Below, one piece after another: positions 15,530 to 22,367 of a stretch of DNA of 31,107 nucleotides. Position numbers and translations under genes: made by a program. The notes beneath the pieces are model-generated. The model was not told where the DNA came from, did not search any database, and saw only the letters and a list, made by a program, of their open reading frames with translations. Origin of the DNA: a bacterium (lineage in GTDB: Bacteria; Patescibacteriota; Minisyncoccia; UBA6257; GWB1-50-10); assembly GCA_027310975.1 (NCBI GenBank), contig DAICZV010000002.1:1-31107 (forward strand), read 5' to 3'. Positions within the stretch are counted from its first letter, which is position 1. Every line of letters starts with the position of its first letter.

Positions 15530-16076
15530 TTATCTTCCGCGCCCAATCGGCCAAGGCCGCCAGATATTCAGTTACGCGTTTTTTTGTCTCCTCGTCTATC
15601 AGGTTCCCCTCGGCGTCAAATTTGTCCTGAATCATCGGGACCATAACTTCCGGCTTGTTCAAGGGGTACACATTGAGGAACACGAACGACTGGCGCAGAT
15701 GGTACTGGGCCTTGGCGCCGCCCTGAAGGCCGACGGAACCGCTCATAATGCCGGCCGGCTTGCCGGTCCAGGCGCTATCGCCATAGGGCCGGGAGGCCCA
15801 ATCAATGGCGTTTTTAAGGACACCCGGAACGGAATAGTTGTATTCCGGCGTCACGAAAAGAACGGCGTCGCTCTCTTTGATCTTCTTTTTGAGCTCTTGC
15901 ACGCTCTCCGGCGGGTTCTGCTCAAGATCCTGGTTGAAGAGCGGCAATCCGCCGACCTCGGCTATCTCCACCGTCACGCCCTCGGGCGCGAGATTCACCG
16001 CGGCTCTCAAGAGCTTCGCGTGGAACGACTCCTTCCTCAAACTGCCCGGGATGCCCAGGACTTTAATGTTGGTCAT
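15522..16076 (-). CDS. NADPH-dependent FMN reductase family flavoprotein
   Basis: A 184-residue flavodoxin-fold protein of the SsuE/ArsH/azoreductase-like family. FMN-binding motifs are GSLRKES (about residues 10-16) and TPEYNYSVPGVLKNAIDW (about 78-95). Members reduce FMN, quinones, azo compounds or chromate; the substrate is not predictable. The start is ATG 16076: TATTAT lies 7 bases upstream, and the longer in-frame start at 16196 crosses the divergent promoter region. Followed directly by zwf, an NADPH source. Confidence 0.87.
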   Translation of the reverse strand: MTNIKVLGIPGSLRKESFHAKLLRAAVNLAPEGVTVEIAEVGGLPLFNQDLEQNPPESVQELKKKIKESDAVLFVTPEYNYSVPGVLKNAIDWASRPYGDSAWTGKPAGIMSGSVGLQGGAKAQYHLRQSFVFLNVYPLNKPEVMVPMIQDKFDAEGNLIDEETKKRVTEYLAALADWARKING

Positions 16077-16083
16077 ACACCAT

Positions 16084-16112
16084 ATAATACGGATGAGAAT
16101 GCTTTCCGGCAA
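16084..16112 (-). promoter_or_regulatory. Promoter of the FMN reductase-zwf operon
   Basis: Minus strand TTGCCG (16112-16107), 17-base spacer, TATTAT (16089-16084), 7 bases to ATG: leaderless. Confidence 0.7.
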
Positions 16113-16131
16113 CAAACGCCCCCGCGGAGTT

Positions 16132-16140
16132 TGGTATAAT
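16132..16140 (+). promoter_or_regulatory. Extended -10 of the 16147 gene
   Basis: TGGTATAAT with the TGn extension, ending 6 bases before ATG 16147: leaderless. Divergent from the FMN reductase promoter. Confidence 0.65.
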
Positions 16141-16146
16141 AGGGGA

Positions 16147-16392
16147 ATGAGAAAACTTATTAATGCTTTGGCCGTGATTGCCGGCCTGGGGCTCATCGCC
16201 CTCGCGATCTACTATTGGTCCACGCCGGCGGACGTTTTGCCGCATTTTCTGCCGGGATATGTCGCGGCCCGGACCACGCCGCACTTCAAGCACGGCGTAG
16301 GTTCCTTGATAGTCGGCCTCGGTCTTTTGGCCTACGTTTGGTTCGCGACCGGCAAGAAGAAGCGCTCAGGCGAGCACGGCCAGGCAAATTAA
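16147..16392 (+). CDS. Small two-helix membrane protein
   Basis: An 81-residue protein with helices at about 5-24 (LINALAVIAGLGLIALAIYY) and 50-68, joined by an outward loop rich in Pro and His (DVLPHFLPGYVAARTTPHFKHG), and a basic cytosolic tail. Function unknown. The start is fixed by the extended -10 six bases upstream; the longer open frame from 15838 is antisense to the FMN reductase and spurious. The 3' end overlaps convergent uppP by 27 bases. Confidence 0.7.
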   Translation: MRKLINALAVIAGLGLIALAIYYWSTPADVLPHFLPGYVAARTTPHFKHGVGSLIVGLGLLAYVWFATGKKKRSGEHGQAN

Positions 16393-17223
16393 GCCGGCCA
16401 CGATGCAATAAACGGCGAAGGGCGTAAGCTTATTCGTCTTGAAATATTTGGTGAGGAACCTCACTGAAAACCAGGCGCCCAGCGCGGCGCAGACCGCCCC
16501 GATGAGGGCGGTTAAAATTGCCTGACCCTGGCCGGAAAAAGCGAGCCCGGGCAGTTCCAAAAGCGCGGCGGCGGCGATAACCGGCGTCGCGAGCAGAAAT
16601 GAAAAGCGCAGGGCATCCTCGTGCGAAAGGCCAACCAGCAGTCCGCCGGATATCGTGGAACCGGTCCGGGAAAATCCGGGGAGAAGGGCAATGACCTGCA
16701 TGAGCCCGATTTTGACCGCCTTGCCCCACGAGACCTCGCTGGCAATCCGTTCGTCGGCATAATCGGCCTCCGCCGCCGCCTTGGCTTTTTTCCGCAGGGC
16801 TTCGGCGATGAGGAGCATCACGCCGTTCAAGACCAAAAATCCGGCGACGTATCCGGGCGCGGCGAAAAAGGCCTTGAAGGTCTTTTCAAAAATGAGTCCC
16901 GCAATGCCGACTGGGACGGTCGCGACGACCAGGAGCCAGCCGAGCTTGGCCGAAAGGTCGTCCGTCCGGATCTCCCGTTCCTTGAGCGAGCGGAAGATGC
17001 CGGTGATTATCCGCTTCCAATCCTTGAAGTAATAGGCGAAAAGCGTAATGGCGGTCGCGAAATGGGTCGCCACGATGAACATCAGGAAATAGTTGGCGTT
17101 CTGCTCTATGCGCCATCCGAGGATCGCCGGCAGAAGCACACTGTGGCCCAAACTGGAGATAGGGAAAAGTTCCGAAACGCCCTGCAGGCCTCCGAGAACG
17201 ATACTCTGGAAGATGGAGATCAT
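16366..17223 (-). CDS. uppP: Undecaprenyl-diphosphatase UppP/BacA
   Basis: Integral membrane phosphatase recycling undecaprenyl pyrophosphate, the lipid carrier of cell-wall synthesis; also gives bacitracin tolerance. The first catalytic block GLQGVSELFPISSLGH (residues 12-27) has the Glu and Ser-Ser-xx-His; the second, PGFSRTGSTISGG, begins near 181 with the catalytic Arg. 285 residues, normal length, with about eight helices. A possible -10 (TAATAT) lies 9 bases before the start. Confidence 0.93.
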   Translation of the reverse strand: MISIFQSIVLGGLQGVSELFPISSLGHSVLLPAILGWRIEQNANYFLMFIVATHFATAITLFAYYFKDWKRIITGIFRSLKEREIRTDDLSAKLGWLLVVATVPVGIAGLIFEKTFKAFFAAPGYVAGFLVLNGVMLLIAEALRKKAKAAAEADYADERIASEVSWGKAVKIGLMQVIALLPGFSRTGSTISGGLLVGLSHEDALRFSFLLATPVIAAAALLELPGLAFSGQGQAILTALIGAVCAALGAWFSVRFLTKYFKTNKLTPFAVYCIVAGLICLAVLA

Positions 17224-17235
17224 AACTGGTTCATA

Positions 17236-17264
17236 TTAACACAAAACCTTTTATAAACTAGAAT
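17236..17264 (+). promoter_or_regulatory. Promoter of the zinc-ribbon membrane gene
   Basis: TTAACA (17236-17241), 17-base spacer, TAGAAT (17259-17264), 6 bases to ATG 17271: leaderless. Confidence 0.7.
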
Positions 17265-17270
17265 TGAAAG

Positions 17271-17645
17271 ATGGACCAACAACCGCAGCCCGCTCCTCAG
17301 CCCGGCACGCCTCTCATGACCACCTGTCCGATCTGCCACGTGACTATCCCAGCCTCGTTCTTTTTTTGCCCGAATTGCGGCGCGTCGCTTCGGCCGGCTC
17401 CGCCGGTAGTGACCATGAAGCAGCAGATCAGCGCCTACTCCGTTTCTCTTTTTCTGCCGCCCTTCGGCCTCTGGTACGTTTGGAAATACATCCGCTCCGG
17501 CGAACCCAAGGTCAGAAGAGTCGGCATCATCGCGCTCGTCCTCACCGTCATTTCCATCATCGTCACAATCTGGCTCACCACCGGACTTTTAAGCTCCGTA
17601 AACCAGGCCGTGAACCAATCGCTCGGCTCGTACGGCAGCTTATGA
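17271..17645 (+). CDS. Zinc-ribbon membrane protein of unknown function
   Basis: A 124-residue protein. A Pro/Gln-rich N-terminus is followed by a four-Cys zinc ribbon (CPICHV and CPNCGA, about residues 19-36), then two hydrophobic segments (about 57-72 and 84-106, the second very Ile/Val-rich) and a polar outward tail. The ribbon would face the cytosol. Function unknown. Its stop abuts the convergent fmt stop with no base between them. Confidence 0.75.
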   Translation: MDQQPQPAPQPGTPLMTTCPICHVTIPASFFFCPNCGASLRPAPPVVTMKQQISAYSVSLFLPPFGLWYVWKYIRSGEPKVRRVGIIALVLTVISIIVTIWLTTGLLSSVNQAVNQSLGSYGSL

Positions 17646-18494
17646 TTATAAGGTCTGCGGCTTTTTGCCTTCCACTTGGATGGTTTTTAATCGCAGTTTG
17701 CCTTCAACGATCTCCGCTGCCAATAATTTGACGCGCTGAGGCCTGCCCTGAGCCTGTCGAAGGGTCCACACGCCCGGCTCGGGATTCAGGGCGCGAATTT
17801 TTCGGTCAATGGAGACGGCAATATCGCCGCCTTCTTTTTGGGCCTTTTCCAGATCGGCTCCGCTCACAAAAGCATCGTCGGCCGAGAACTTTTTCGTATG
17901 CGTTGCGAACGCTTCGTTCTGCGGCACCGGCTTAATTTCACCATCAAGATACCGCGGCAACGTCTCAATGAGCAGGTCGGCGGAAAGTTCGGCCAAGGCG
18001 TCGTGTAATTTTGAAAATTGAAAATTGAAAATTGAAAATTCCAATTCTCGCTTTGCGAGAATTGGGCCGTGGTCCACTTTCTCGTCCATTAAAATGAGCG
18101 TCGTGCCGGTCGTATCATCGCCGGAGAGGATCGCCGACTGGATGGGTGTTGCTCCGCGGTATTTGGGGAGCAGCGACGGATGGACGACGATAATGCCTTT
18201 CGGGAACGCCTCAATGATATTTTGGGGGATCATCTTGCCGTAGGCCGCCAGAACGGCGAAATCGTATTGAGTATTTTGTATCTGGCGTTTAATATCCGAA
18301 AGGTCTTCCGGCTGAAGAACGGGGGTATCGTATTTTTGGGCCAGCGCCTTAACCGGCGGGGGAGTAATAGTACCCTTGCGGCCGACCGGTCGGTCGGGGT
18401 TAGTGACGACGAGCGCCGGCGCGAGGCCGGATTGAATGAGCCGCTCCAATATGACGGCGGCAAACTGCGGCGTGCCGAAAAAAACGTATTTCAT
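17646..18494 (-). CDS. fmt: Methionyl-tRNA formyltransferase
   Basis: Formylates initiator Met-tRNA using 10-formyl-THF. The N-terminal catalytic domain shows FFGTPQFA (residues 4-11) and HPSLLPKYRGATP near 105 with the conserved His, and the C-terminal OB domain includes RALNPEPGVWT. 282 residues, slightly short. Two stretches look like in-frame acquisitions: a 7-base tandem repeat with an adjacent palindrome (18011-18065, encoding FSIFNFQFS) and a short palindrome-type sequence (17742-17765, encoding RQAQGRP). Overlaps def by 4 bases, the usual def-fmt pairing in reverse order. Confidence 0.94.
   Translation of the reverse strand: MKYVFFGTPQFAAVILERLIQSGLAPALVVTNPDRPVGRKGTITPPPVKALAQKYDTPVLQPEDLSDIKRQIQNTQYDFAVLAAYGKMIPQNIIEAFPKGIIVVHPSLLPKYRGATPIQSAILSGDDTTGTTLILMDEKVDHGPILAKRELEFSIFNFQFSKLHDALAELSADLLIETLPRYLDGEIKPVPQNEAFATHTKKFSADDAFVSGADLEKAQKEGGDIAVSIDRKIRALNPEPGVWTLRQAQGRPQRVKLLAAEIVEGKLRLKTIQVEGKKPQTL
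17742..17765 (-). repeat. Short palindromic-type repeat inside fmt
   Basis: On the minus strand it contains CCTTCGACAGGCTCAGGGC, a sequence I know as a dispersed short repeat in many environmental genomes. Here it is in frame and encodes about eight residues (LRQAQGRP) in a variable loop of Fmt between GVWT and the next strand. Confidence 0.55.
18011..18065 (-). repeat. TTGAAAA tandem repeat plus palindrome inside fmt
   Basis: Four exact copies of the 7-mer TTGAAAA (18011-18038, plus strand) are followed by a perfect 11-bp inverted repeat, CCAATTCTCGC (18041-18051) with GCGAGAATTGG (18055-18065). The reading frame stays open. Confidence 0.75.
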
Positions 18495-18997
18495 TTTTCG
18501 CCGGCTTCCCCGATGCGGTACAGTTTTTCCGCCCGGTCTATGAATATCCGGCCGTTCAAATGGTCCACCTCGTGCTGGAAGACGCGGGCAAGGAGTCCCC
18601 AGGCGTTTATCTTGAGCTTCTTACCGTTCGGTCCCTCTCCCGTAAGCGTCAGGCGGTAGTGGCGGGGCGTCGGGCCGTAGGTTTCGGGGACGCTTAAGCA
18701 ACCTTCTTCCAGCGTCTCCATTTCTTTGGAGAACTTGGAAAGCTCCGGATTAAAAACGGCGTAGAACTTCGGATGGCCCTGACTGTCCGTCACCTGGGCC
18801 ACGAAGACCCGGTAGGGCAATCCGATCTGGTTGGCCGAGAGGCCCACGCCGTCCGCCTCCTTCATCATCTGGCGCATCTTCCTCACTAGCTCAATGACCT
18901 CTTTTTTGGAATGTTTTTTGAAATCAAAAGGAACGGTCTTCCGGCGGAGGAATTCCTCGTTCTTCTTCGTCGCGATTGTCACGATCTTGTTAGGCAT
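18491..18997 (-). CDS. def: Peptide deformylase
   Basis: Metalloenzyme removing the formyl group from nascent proteins. All three motifs are present: GVGLSANQIG (residues 50-59), EGCLSVP with metal ligand Cys100, and QHEVDHLNG with ligands His142 and His146 and catalytic Glu143. 168 residues, normal length. It lies 2 bases after the preceding small gene and overlaps fmt by 4, so the three form one operon; Def and Fmt are partners in N-terminal formylation. Confidence 0.95.
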   Translation of the reverse strand: MPNKIVTIATKKNEEFLRRKTVPFDFKKHSKKEVIELVRKMRQMMKEADGVGLSANQIGLPYRVFVAQVTDSQGHPKFYAVFNPELSKFSKEMETLEEGCLSVPETYGPTPRHYRLTLTGEGPNGKKLKINAWGLLARVFQHEVDHLNGRIFIDRAEKLYRIGEAGEK

Positions 18998-18999
18998 GC

Positions 19000-19266
19000 C
19001 TATTTCTTATTTTTGTCCCCATCAAACAAGAGCCGCATGAAATACGCCCCCTTGTTCTTAACGTTCTTGTTCTGGGCGATGCTCTGCGCGAGGGTCATCA
19101 GCGTTCCTTCGTCGCGCTCTTTGGCGAGCTTGATATAGAGCGCCTTGTGCGCCCGGTCGCCCAGAATGTCGGCCAGCAGAAGGCCCGTCATCTGGTATTT
19201 CCGGTACACGTGGCTTTCCTTGGCCCTCTTCTTTATCTCTTTGAGGTATTCCTCGTTAAAAGCCAT
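19000..19266 (-). CDS. Small basic protein of unknown function, first gene of the def-fmt operon
   Basis: An 88-residue soluble, Lys-rich helical protein (MAFNEEYLKEIKKRAK...), with no Cys and no membrane segment. Not recognised. It has its own promoter: TAGAAT ends 7 bases before ATG 19266, so translation is leaderless. Two bases separate it from def, so a role linked to translation or the ribosome is possible but is inferred only from position. Confidence 0.7.
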   Translation of the reverse strand: MAFNEEYLKEIKKRAKESHVYRKYQMTGLLLADILGDRAHKALYIKLAKERDEGTLMTLAQSIAQNKNVKNKGAYFMRLLFDGDKNKK

Positions 19267-19273
19267 TACGCTA

Positions 19274-19303
19274 ATTCTATGCTAGAATTCAATCAAATAA
19301 CAA
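19274..19303 (-). promoter_or_regulatory. Promoter of the small gene-def-fmt operon
   Basis: Minus strand TTGTTA (19303-19298), 18-base spacer, TAGAAT (19279-19274), 7 bases to ATG. Confidence 0.6.
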
Positions 19304-19323
19304 GATAACTTAAGATCCCGGAC

Positions 19324-19890
19324 ATGAAAAAACGCCTGTTTATCGCTCTAAATCTCTCCGAAAACGTCAAAGACAACATTGAGGCCGTTTTAAACGGAGT
19401 GCCTTTGCCGCGTCAGTTCGGCCTGCGGCTCGTGGCGCGGGAGAATTGGCACGTCACGGTCCTTTTTCTCGGCGACCAGGAAGAAGATGACATTCCGAAG
19501 ATAAAAACGGCTATGGCAGAGGCGGTGCAGAAAAGGGGAGCCGGCGCCCCTCAGGGCAAGCTTCAGCAGATAAACTACGGTCCGCCGGGACCGCGGCCGC
19601 GGATGGTCTGGACGCACGTTTCCCGCGACGCCTCGGACGGCATCGGCTATCTGAAAAAACTTCTGGAAGAGAAGCTCACCGGACAAAAAATCAAATGGGA
19701 GCACGGGGACTTTGAAAAGTTTGACGGTCATATCACTCTCGCGCGCTTCGCGCCGACCGCCCTCAAATCCCTGCCGCGCCTCCAAAAACCCCTGAACTTT
19801 TCTTTCACCGCGCCCACCCTGGACCTCGTGGCCTCGGAGCTCCGCCGCGGCGGGCCGAAATATACCGTTCTCGCCAAAATTGCTTTTTAG
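19324..19890 (+). CDS. thpR: RNA 2',3'-cyclic phosphodiesterase (ThpR/LigT family)
   Basis: 2H phosphoesterase hydrolysing 2',3'-cyclic phosphate RNA ends to 2'-phosphates, known also as 2'-5' RNA ligase. Both HxTx motifs are present: HVTVLFLG at residue 43 and HITLARF near 136. 188 residues, normal length. The N-terminus MKKRLFIALNLSENVKDNI matches the family start. It is divergent from the def operon; 57 bases lie between the starts, including a second possible plus-strand -10 (TAGAAT, 19283-19288). Confidence 0.92.
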   Translation: MKKRLFIALNLSENVKDNIEAVLNGVPLPRQFGLRLVARENWHVTVLFLGDQEEDDIPKIKTAMAEAVQKRGAGAPQGKLQQINYGPPGPRPRMVWTHVSRDASDGIGYLKKLLEEKLTGQKIKWEHGDFEKFDGHITLARFAPTALKSLPRLQKPLNFSFTAPTLDLVASELRRGGPKYTVLAKIAF

Positions 19891-19921
19891 GGCCGCTCAC
19901 GATTAAAATTGAAATATATAT

Positions 19922-21151
19922 ATGCCTACCATCAACAAAAAGATACAAAAGTTCATCGCCGTCGTCGTGGTCGTCCTCATCGTCGGCGGAGCGCTCTTTT
20001 ACGGCGGATTTGAGTTCGGCGTTCAGAAGGTCTCGGACCAAGCGGCCGCGGCCGTTATGAACGCCGGCGCCGCCGGACCCCTTAAAGACGCCGACACCTC
20101 CGTGCTTTGGAACACCATCTCGCTCCTCAAACAAAACTACTACGGCATCAGCGGCATTTCCGACCAGGATCTAGTCTACGGCGCGGCGGCGGGAGCGGCG
20201 AACGCGGTCGGCGACCCGTACACCGTTTTCTTCAAGCCGAGCGACGCCCAAAGCTTCAGCGAGAATCTGAACGGCAACTTCGGCGGCATCGGCGCGGAAA
20301 TCGGCATCCAGGACGGAGCGATAGTCGTCATCGCGCCCCTCAAGGACAATCCGGCCGAAGCGGCCGGCATCAAGTCCGGTGACGAGATCGTGAAGATAAA
20401 CGCCAGCTCCACGTCCGGCATGACGGTAGACCAGGCCGTGGCCCTCATCCGCGGGCCCATCGGCTCTTCGGTCACGCTCTCGGTAATAAGGCAGGGTTGG
20501 AACGCGCCCAAGGATTTCAAGATTGCCCGGGCGAACATCGTCGTCCCCACGCTGGATTGGAAAATGCTGCCGGGTAACGTCGCCTATTTCCAGCTTTATA
20601 ATTTCAACGCGAACGCGAACATCCTTTTCTACAACGACGCCCTCTCGGCCCTGATGCAGGGCGCGAAGGGGATGGTCCTGGACCTCAGGGACGATCCGGG
20701 CGGATATTTGGACGTCGCCCAGGAAATTGCCGGCTGGCTCCTTAACCGCGGCGACCTCGTGGTGCGCGAAAGGATGCGCGACGGTTCGGAAACGGTTTTG
20801 CGGGCGAACGGCAACGCCGCCCTGGCCCAAATGCCAATCGTCGTCCTCGTGAACGGCGGTTCGGCCTCGGCCTCGGAGATACTCGCGGGCGCCCTGCGCG
20901 ATGACCGGGGAGTGAAACTGGTGGGCGAACAGACCTTCGGCAAAGGGAGCGTGCAGGAGTTGGAGAATTTGCCCGACGGTTCCGAGCTTAAGGTGTCCAT
21001 CGCCGAGTGGCTCACCCCCAAGGGCTACACCATCAACCACGTCGGATTAAAACCGGACTATATCGTACCCTTCACGGACGCCGATGCGGCCGCGAAAAAG
21101 GACCCGCAATTGGATAAGGCCCTTCAGGTTCTGCAATCCGCAATGAAGTAA
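19922..21151 (+). CDS. ctp: Carboxyl-terminal processing protease (S41 family) with PDZ domain
   Basis: A 409-residue membrane-anchored serine protease acting outside the cytosol. One N-terminal helix (about residues 14-33) is followed by an alpha domain, a PDZ domain (about 105-190, with GIGAEIGI and GIKSGDEIVKI), and the S41 catalytic core: the Ser in GGSASASEI near 313 and the Lys in FGKGSVQ near 341. Likely trims envelope or secreted proteins at their C-termini. A possible promoter TTGCTT-18-TAAAAT (19880-19909) overlaps the end of thpR. Confidence 0.94.
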   Translation: MPTINKKIQKFIAVVVVVLIVGGALFYGGFEFGVQKVSDQAAAAVMNAGAAGPLKDADTSVLWNTISLLKQNYYGISGISDQDLVYGAAAGAANAVGDPYTVFFKPSDAQSFSENLNGNFGGIGAEIGIQDGAIVVIAPLKDNPAEAAGIKSGDEIVKINASSTSGMTVDQAVALIRGPIGSSVTLSVIRQGWNAPKDFKIARANIVVPTLDWKMLPGNVAYFQLYNFNANANILFYNDALSALMQGAKGMVLDLRDDPGGYLDVAQEIAGWLLNRGDLVVRERMRDGSETVLRANGNAALAQMPIVVLVNGGSASASEILAGALRDDRGVKLVGEQTFGKGSVQELENLPDGSELKVSIAEWLTPKGYTINHVGLKPDYIVPFTDADAAAKKDPQLDKALQVLQSAMK

Positions 21152-21175
21152 AAGCAATCCAATTTCAATTTCCTT

Positions 21176-21254
21176 ATGGCACGGCAAGTTGAAAAAGTGG
21201 GTAAGACTTGGCCAAGCGGCCCGGAGCGCACACTTTTTTGGCTTGACGTGCCAT
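21176..21254 (+). repeat. Structured repeat element, copy 2 (rplI leader)
   Basis: Left arm 21176-21199 and right arm 21231-21254 (24 bases each): 20 Watson-Crick pairs, 3 G-U pairs and 1 mismatch. Core 21200-21230 differs from copies 1 and 3 only at its first and last bases (C to G, T to A). It ends 16 bases before the rplI ATG and starts 24 bases after the ctp stop. Confidence 0.85.
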
Positions 21255-21270
21255 TTTGGATCCAAGGCAC

Positions 21271-21711
21271 ATGAAAGTTATCATTCTTCAAGACACCAAA
21301 AATCTCGGCAAGAGATACGACATAAAGGAGGTCTCCGACGGTTACGCCCGGAACGTCCTTCTGCCCAAAAAGATCGTTGAGGTCGCGACCAAAGAAAATC
21401 TGGAGCGCCTGGCGCAAAAAAAGGCCGCCCTGGAGGCGGACCGCGCAACGCGGGTGGCTCAGCTCAAGATTGAGGCGGGGAAACTCGCGGCCCTGACTTT
21501 GCAGTTTTCCCTCAAGGCGGGGGAGAAGGGCGAGGCCTTCGGCTCCATCACCGAAAGCGACATCAAAAAGGAGCTCGCGAAAAACGGCTTCTCGGACCTG
21601 AAACTGGAACTCCCCAAGCACATAAAAACATTCGGCGAGCATCTGGTGCCAGCCGAACTGGGGGAAGGAGTGAAGGCAACCATTAGGGTCGCAGTATCAA
21701 GTAGCGAGTAG
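21271..21711 (+). CDS. rplI: 50S ribosomal protein L9
   Basis: Large-subunit protein binding 23S rRNA near the L1 stalk. The N-terminal signature is intact (MKVIILQDTKNLGKRYDIKEV, with GYARNVLLPK following), then a long charged connecting helix and the C-terminal rRNA-binding domain. 146 residues, normal length. ATG 21271 is chosen over an in-frame start at 21256 because the family begins MKVI. It is not beside rpsF, ssb or rpsR as in many bacteria; instead it follows ctp and the structured repeat. The last five codons fall in an AGTA-rich repeat. Confidence 0.95.
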   Translation: MKVIILQDTKNLGKRYDIKEVSDGYARNVLLPKKIVEVATKENLERLAQKKAALEADRATRVAQLKIEAGKLAALTLQFSLKAGEKGEAFGSITESDIKKELAKNGFSDLKLELPKHIKTFGEHLVPAELGEGVKATIRVAVSSSE

Positions 21712-21765
21712 AAAGTAGCAAGTATCGTATACCTGCTACCTACTACTTAATACTTACTACTAGCT
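21695..21765. repeat. AGTA-rich imperfect inverted repeat between rplI and rpmA
   Basis: The left half is built from AGTAGC/AGTAGA/AGTAT units and the right half from their complements (CTGCTACC, TACTACTT, ACTTACTACT), so the two can fold on each other around CGTATA (21727). It lies between two convergent ribosomal protein genes and overlaps the ends of both. Confidence 0.6.
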
Positions 21766-22038
21766 GGCAACGACGTTCACTACCTTAACCACCTTTCTTT
21801 TCCCGTCAAAGTGGATCTTGCGCTTGTCGGTGAACTTCACGACGCCGTTTTTAATGGCGTAGATGGTGTCGTCGCTGCCGATCCGGACGTTCAATCCCGG
21901 ATGGTATTTCGTGCCCCGCTGGCGGATGATTATATCGCCCGGCTTGGCCGGTTCGCCGGCAAAAAGCTTCACGCCGAGGCGCTTAGATTCTGATTCTCTG
22001 CCTAATTTTGTAGAGCCCTTGGCCTTTGTATGTGCCAT
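21760..22038 (-). CDS. rpmA: 50S ribosomal protein L27
   Basis: Large-subunit protein whose N-terminus reaches the peptidyl transferase centre. MAHTKAKGSTKLGRES..., with SKRLGVKLF and IIIRQRGTKYHPG following, matches the family over its whole length (92 residues). No longer N-terminal extension needing cleavage is present. Its usual partner rplU is not adjacent. TATATC (22050-22045, minus strand) ends 6 bases before the start, giving another leaderless gene. Confidence 0.96.
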   Translation of the reverse strand: MAHTKAKGSTKLGRESESKRLGVKLFAGEPAKPGDIIIRQRGTKYHPGLNVRIGSDDTIYAIKNGVVKFTDKRKIHFDGKRKVVKVVNVVAS

Positions 22039-22057
22039 ATTTCAGATATAAATGTTG

Positions 22058-22063
22058 TATAAT
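22058..22063 (+). promoter_or_regulatory. -10 box of the 22084 gene
   Basis: TATAAT, about 20 bases before a Shine-Dalgarno (GAGGAGAG, 22076-22083) and ATG 22084. Divergent from rpmA. Confidence 0.55.
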
Positions 22064-22083
22064 CTTAACGAAACAGAGGAGAG

Positions 22084-22257
22084 ATGTCAAATATAAACTG
22101 GGCGCGCTTTAAGAATTGGCTCCGGGAAAAGTGGCCGCTTCTGACCCTCGCGGGCGCTTTTCTTGCTGTCGCGGCTCTCGGTTTCGGCGTGGGATACATC
22201 GCCGCCGACCAGGTGAACCGCGCACCGATAATCATCAATCAGGCGGATCCTCATTGA
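22084..22257 (+). CDS. Small single-pass membrane protein (57 residues)
   Basis: ATG 22084 with a promoter and a purine-rich ribosome site directly before it. The product has a Trp/Lys-rich cytosolic N-terminus (NWARFKNWLREKWP), one helix at about 19-40 (LLTLAGAFLAVAALGFGVGY), and a short outward tail ending APIIINQADPH. Function unknown. Its TGA stop lies inside the TTGACG -35 box of the next gene's promoter. Confidence 0.65.
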   Translation: MSNINWARFKNWLREKWPLLTLAGAFLAVAALGFGVGYIAADQVNRAPIIINQADPH

Positions 22258-22332
22258 CGTACTCAAACTAAATGCGGTATAATCTCGCTTAGTGAAAGCA
22301 GGGCCTGGTAGACCCCGTGTTATCTTTCACTC
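22254..22332 (+). promoter_or_regulatory. Promoter and hairpin leader of the 22368 gene
   Basis: TTGACG (22254-22259), 18-base spacer, TATAAT (22278-22283). The leader then holds AGTGAAAG (22291-22298) paired with CTTTCACT (22324-22331), with a possible inner GGG/CCC stem. A Shine-Dalgarno AAGGAG lies at 22354-22359. Confidence 0.65.
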
Positions 22333-22367
22333 AACAGTACTGTACTTTTCAAAAAGGAGCGTAGTAA

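Noticed and set aside
14783..15646. 287-codon plus-strand frame opposite zwf
   Set aside because: Shadow of zwf; Arg/His/Pro-rich with no recognisable domain.
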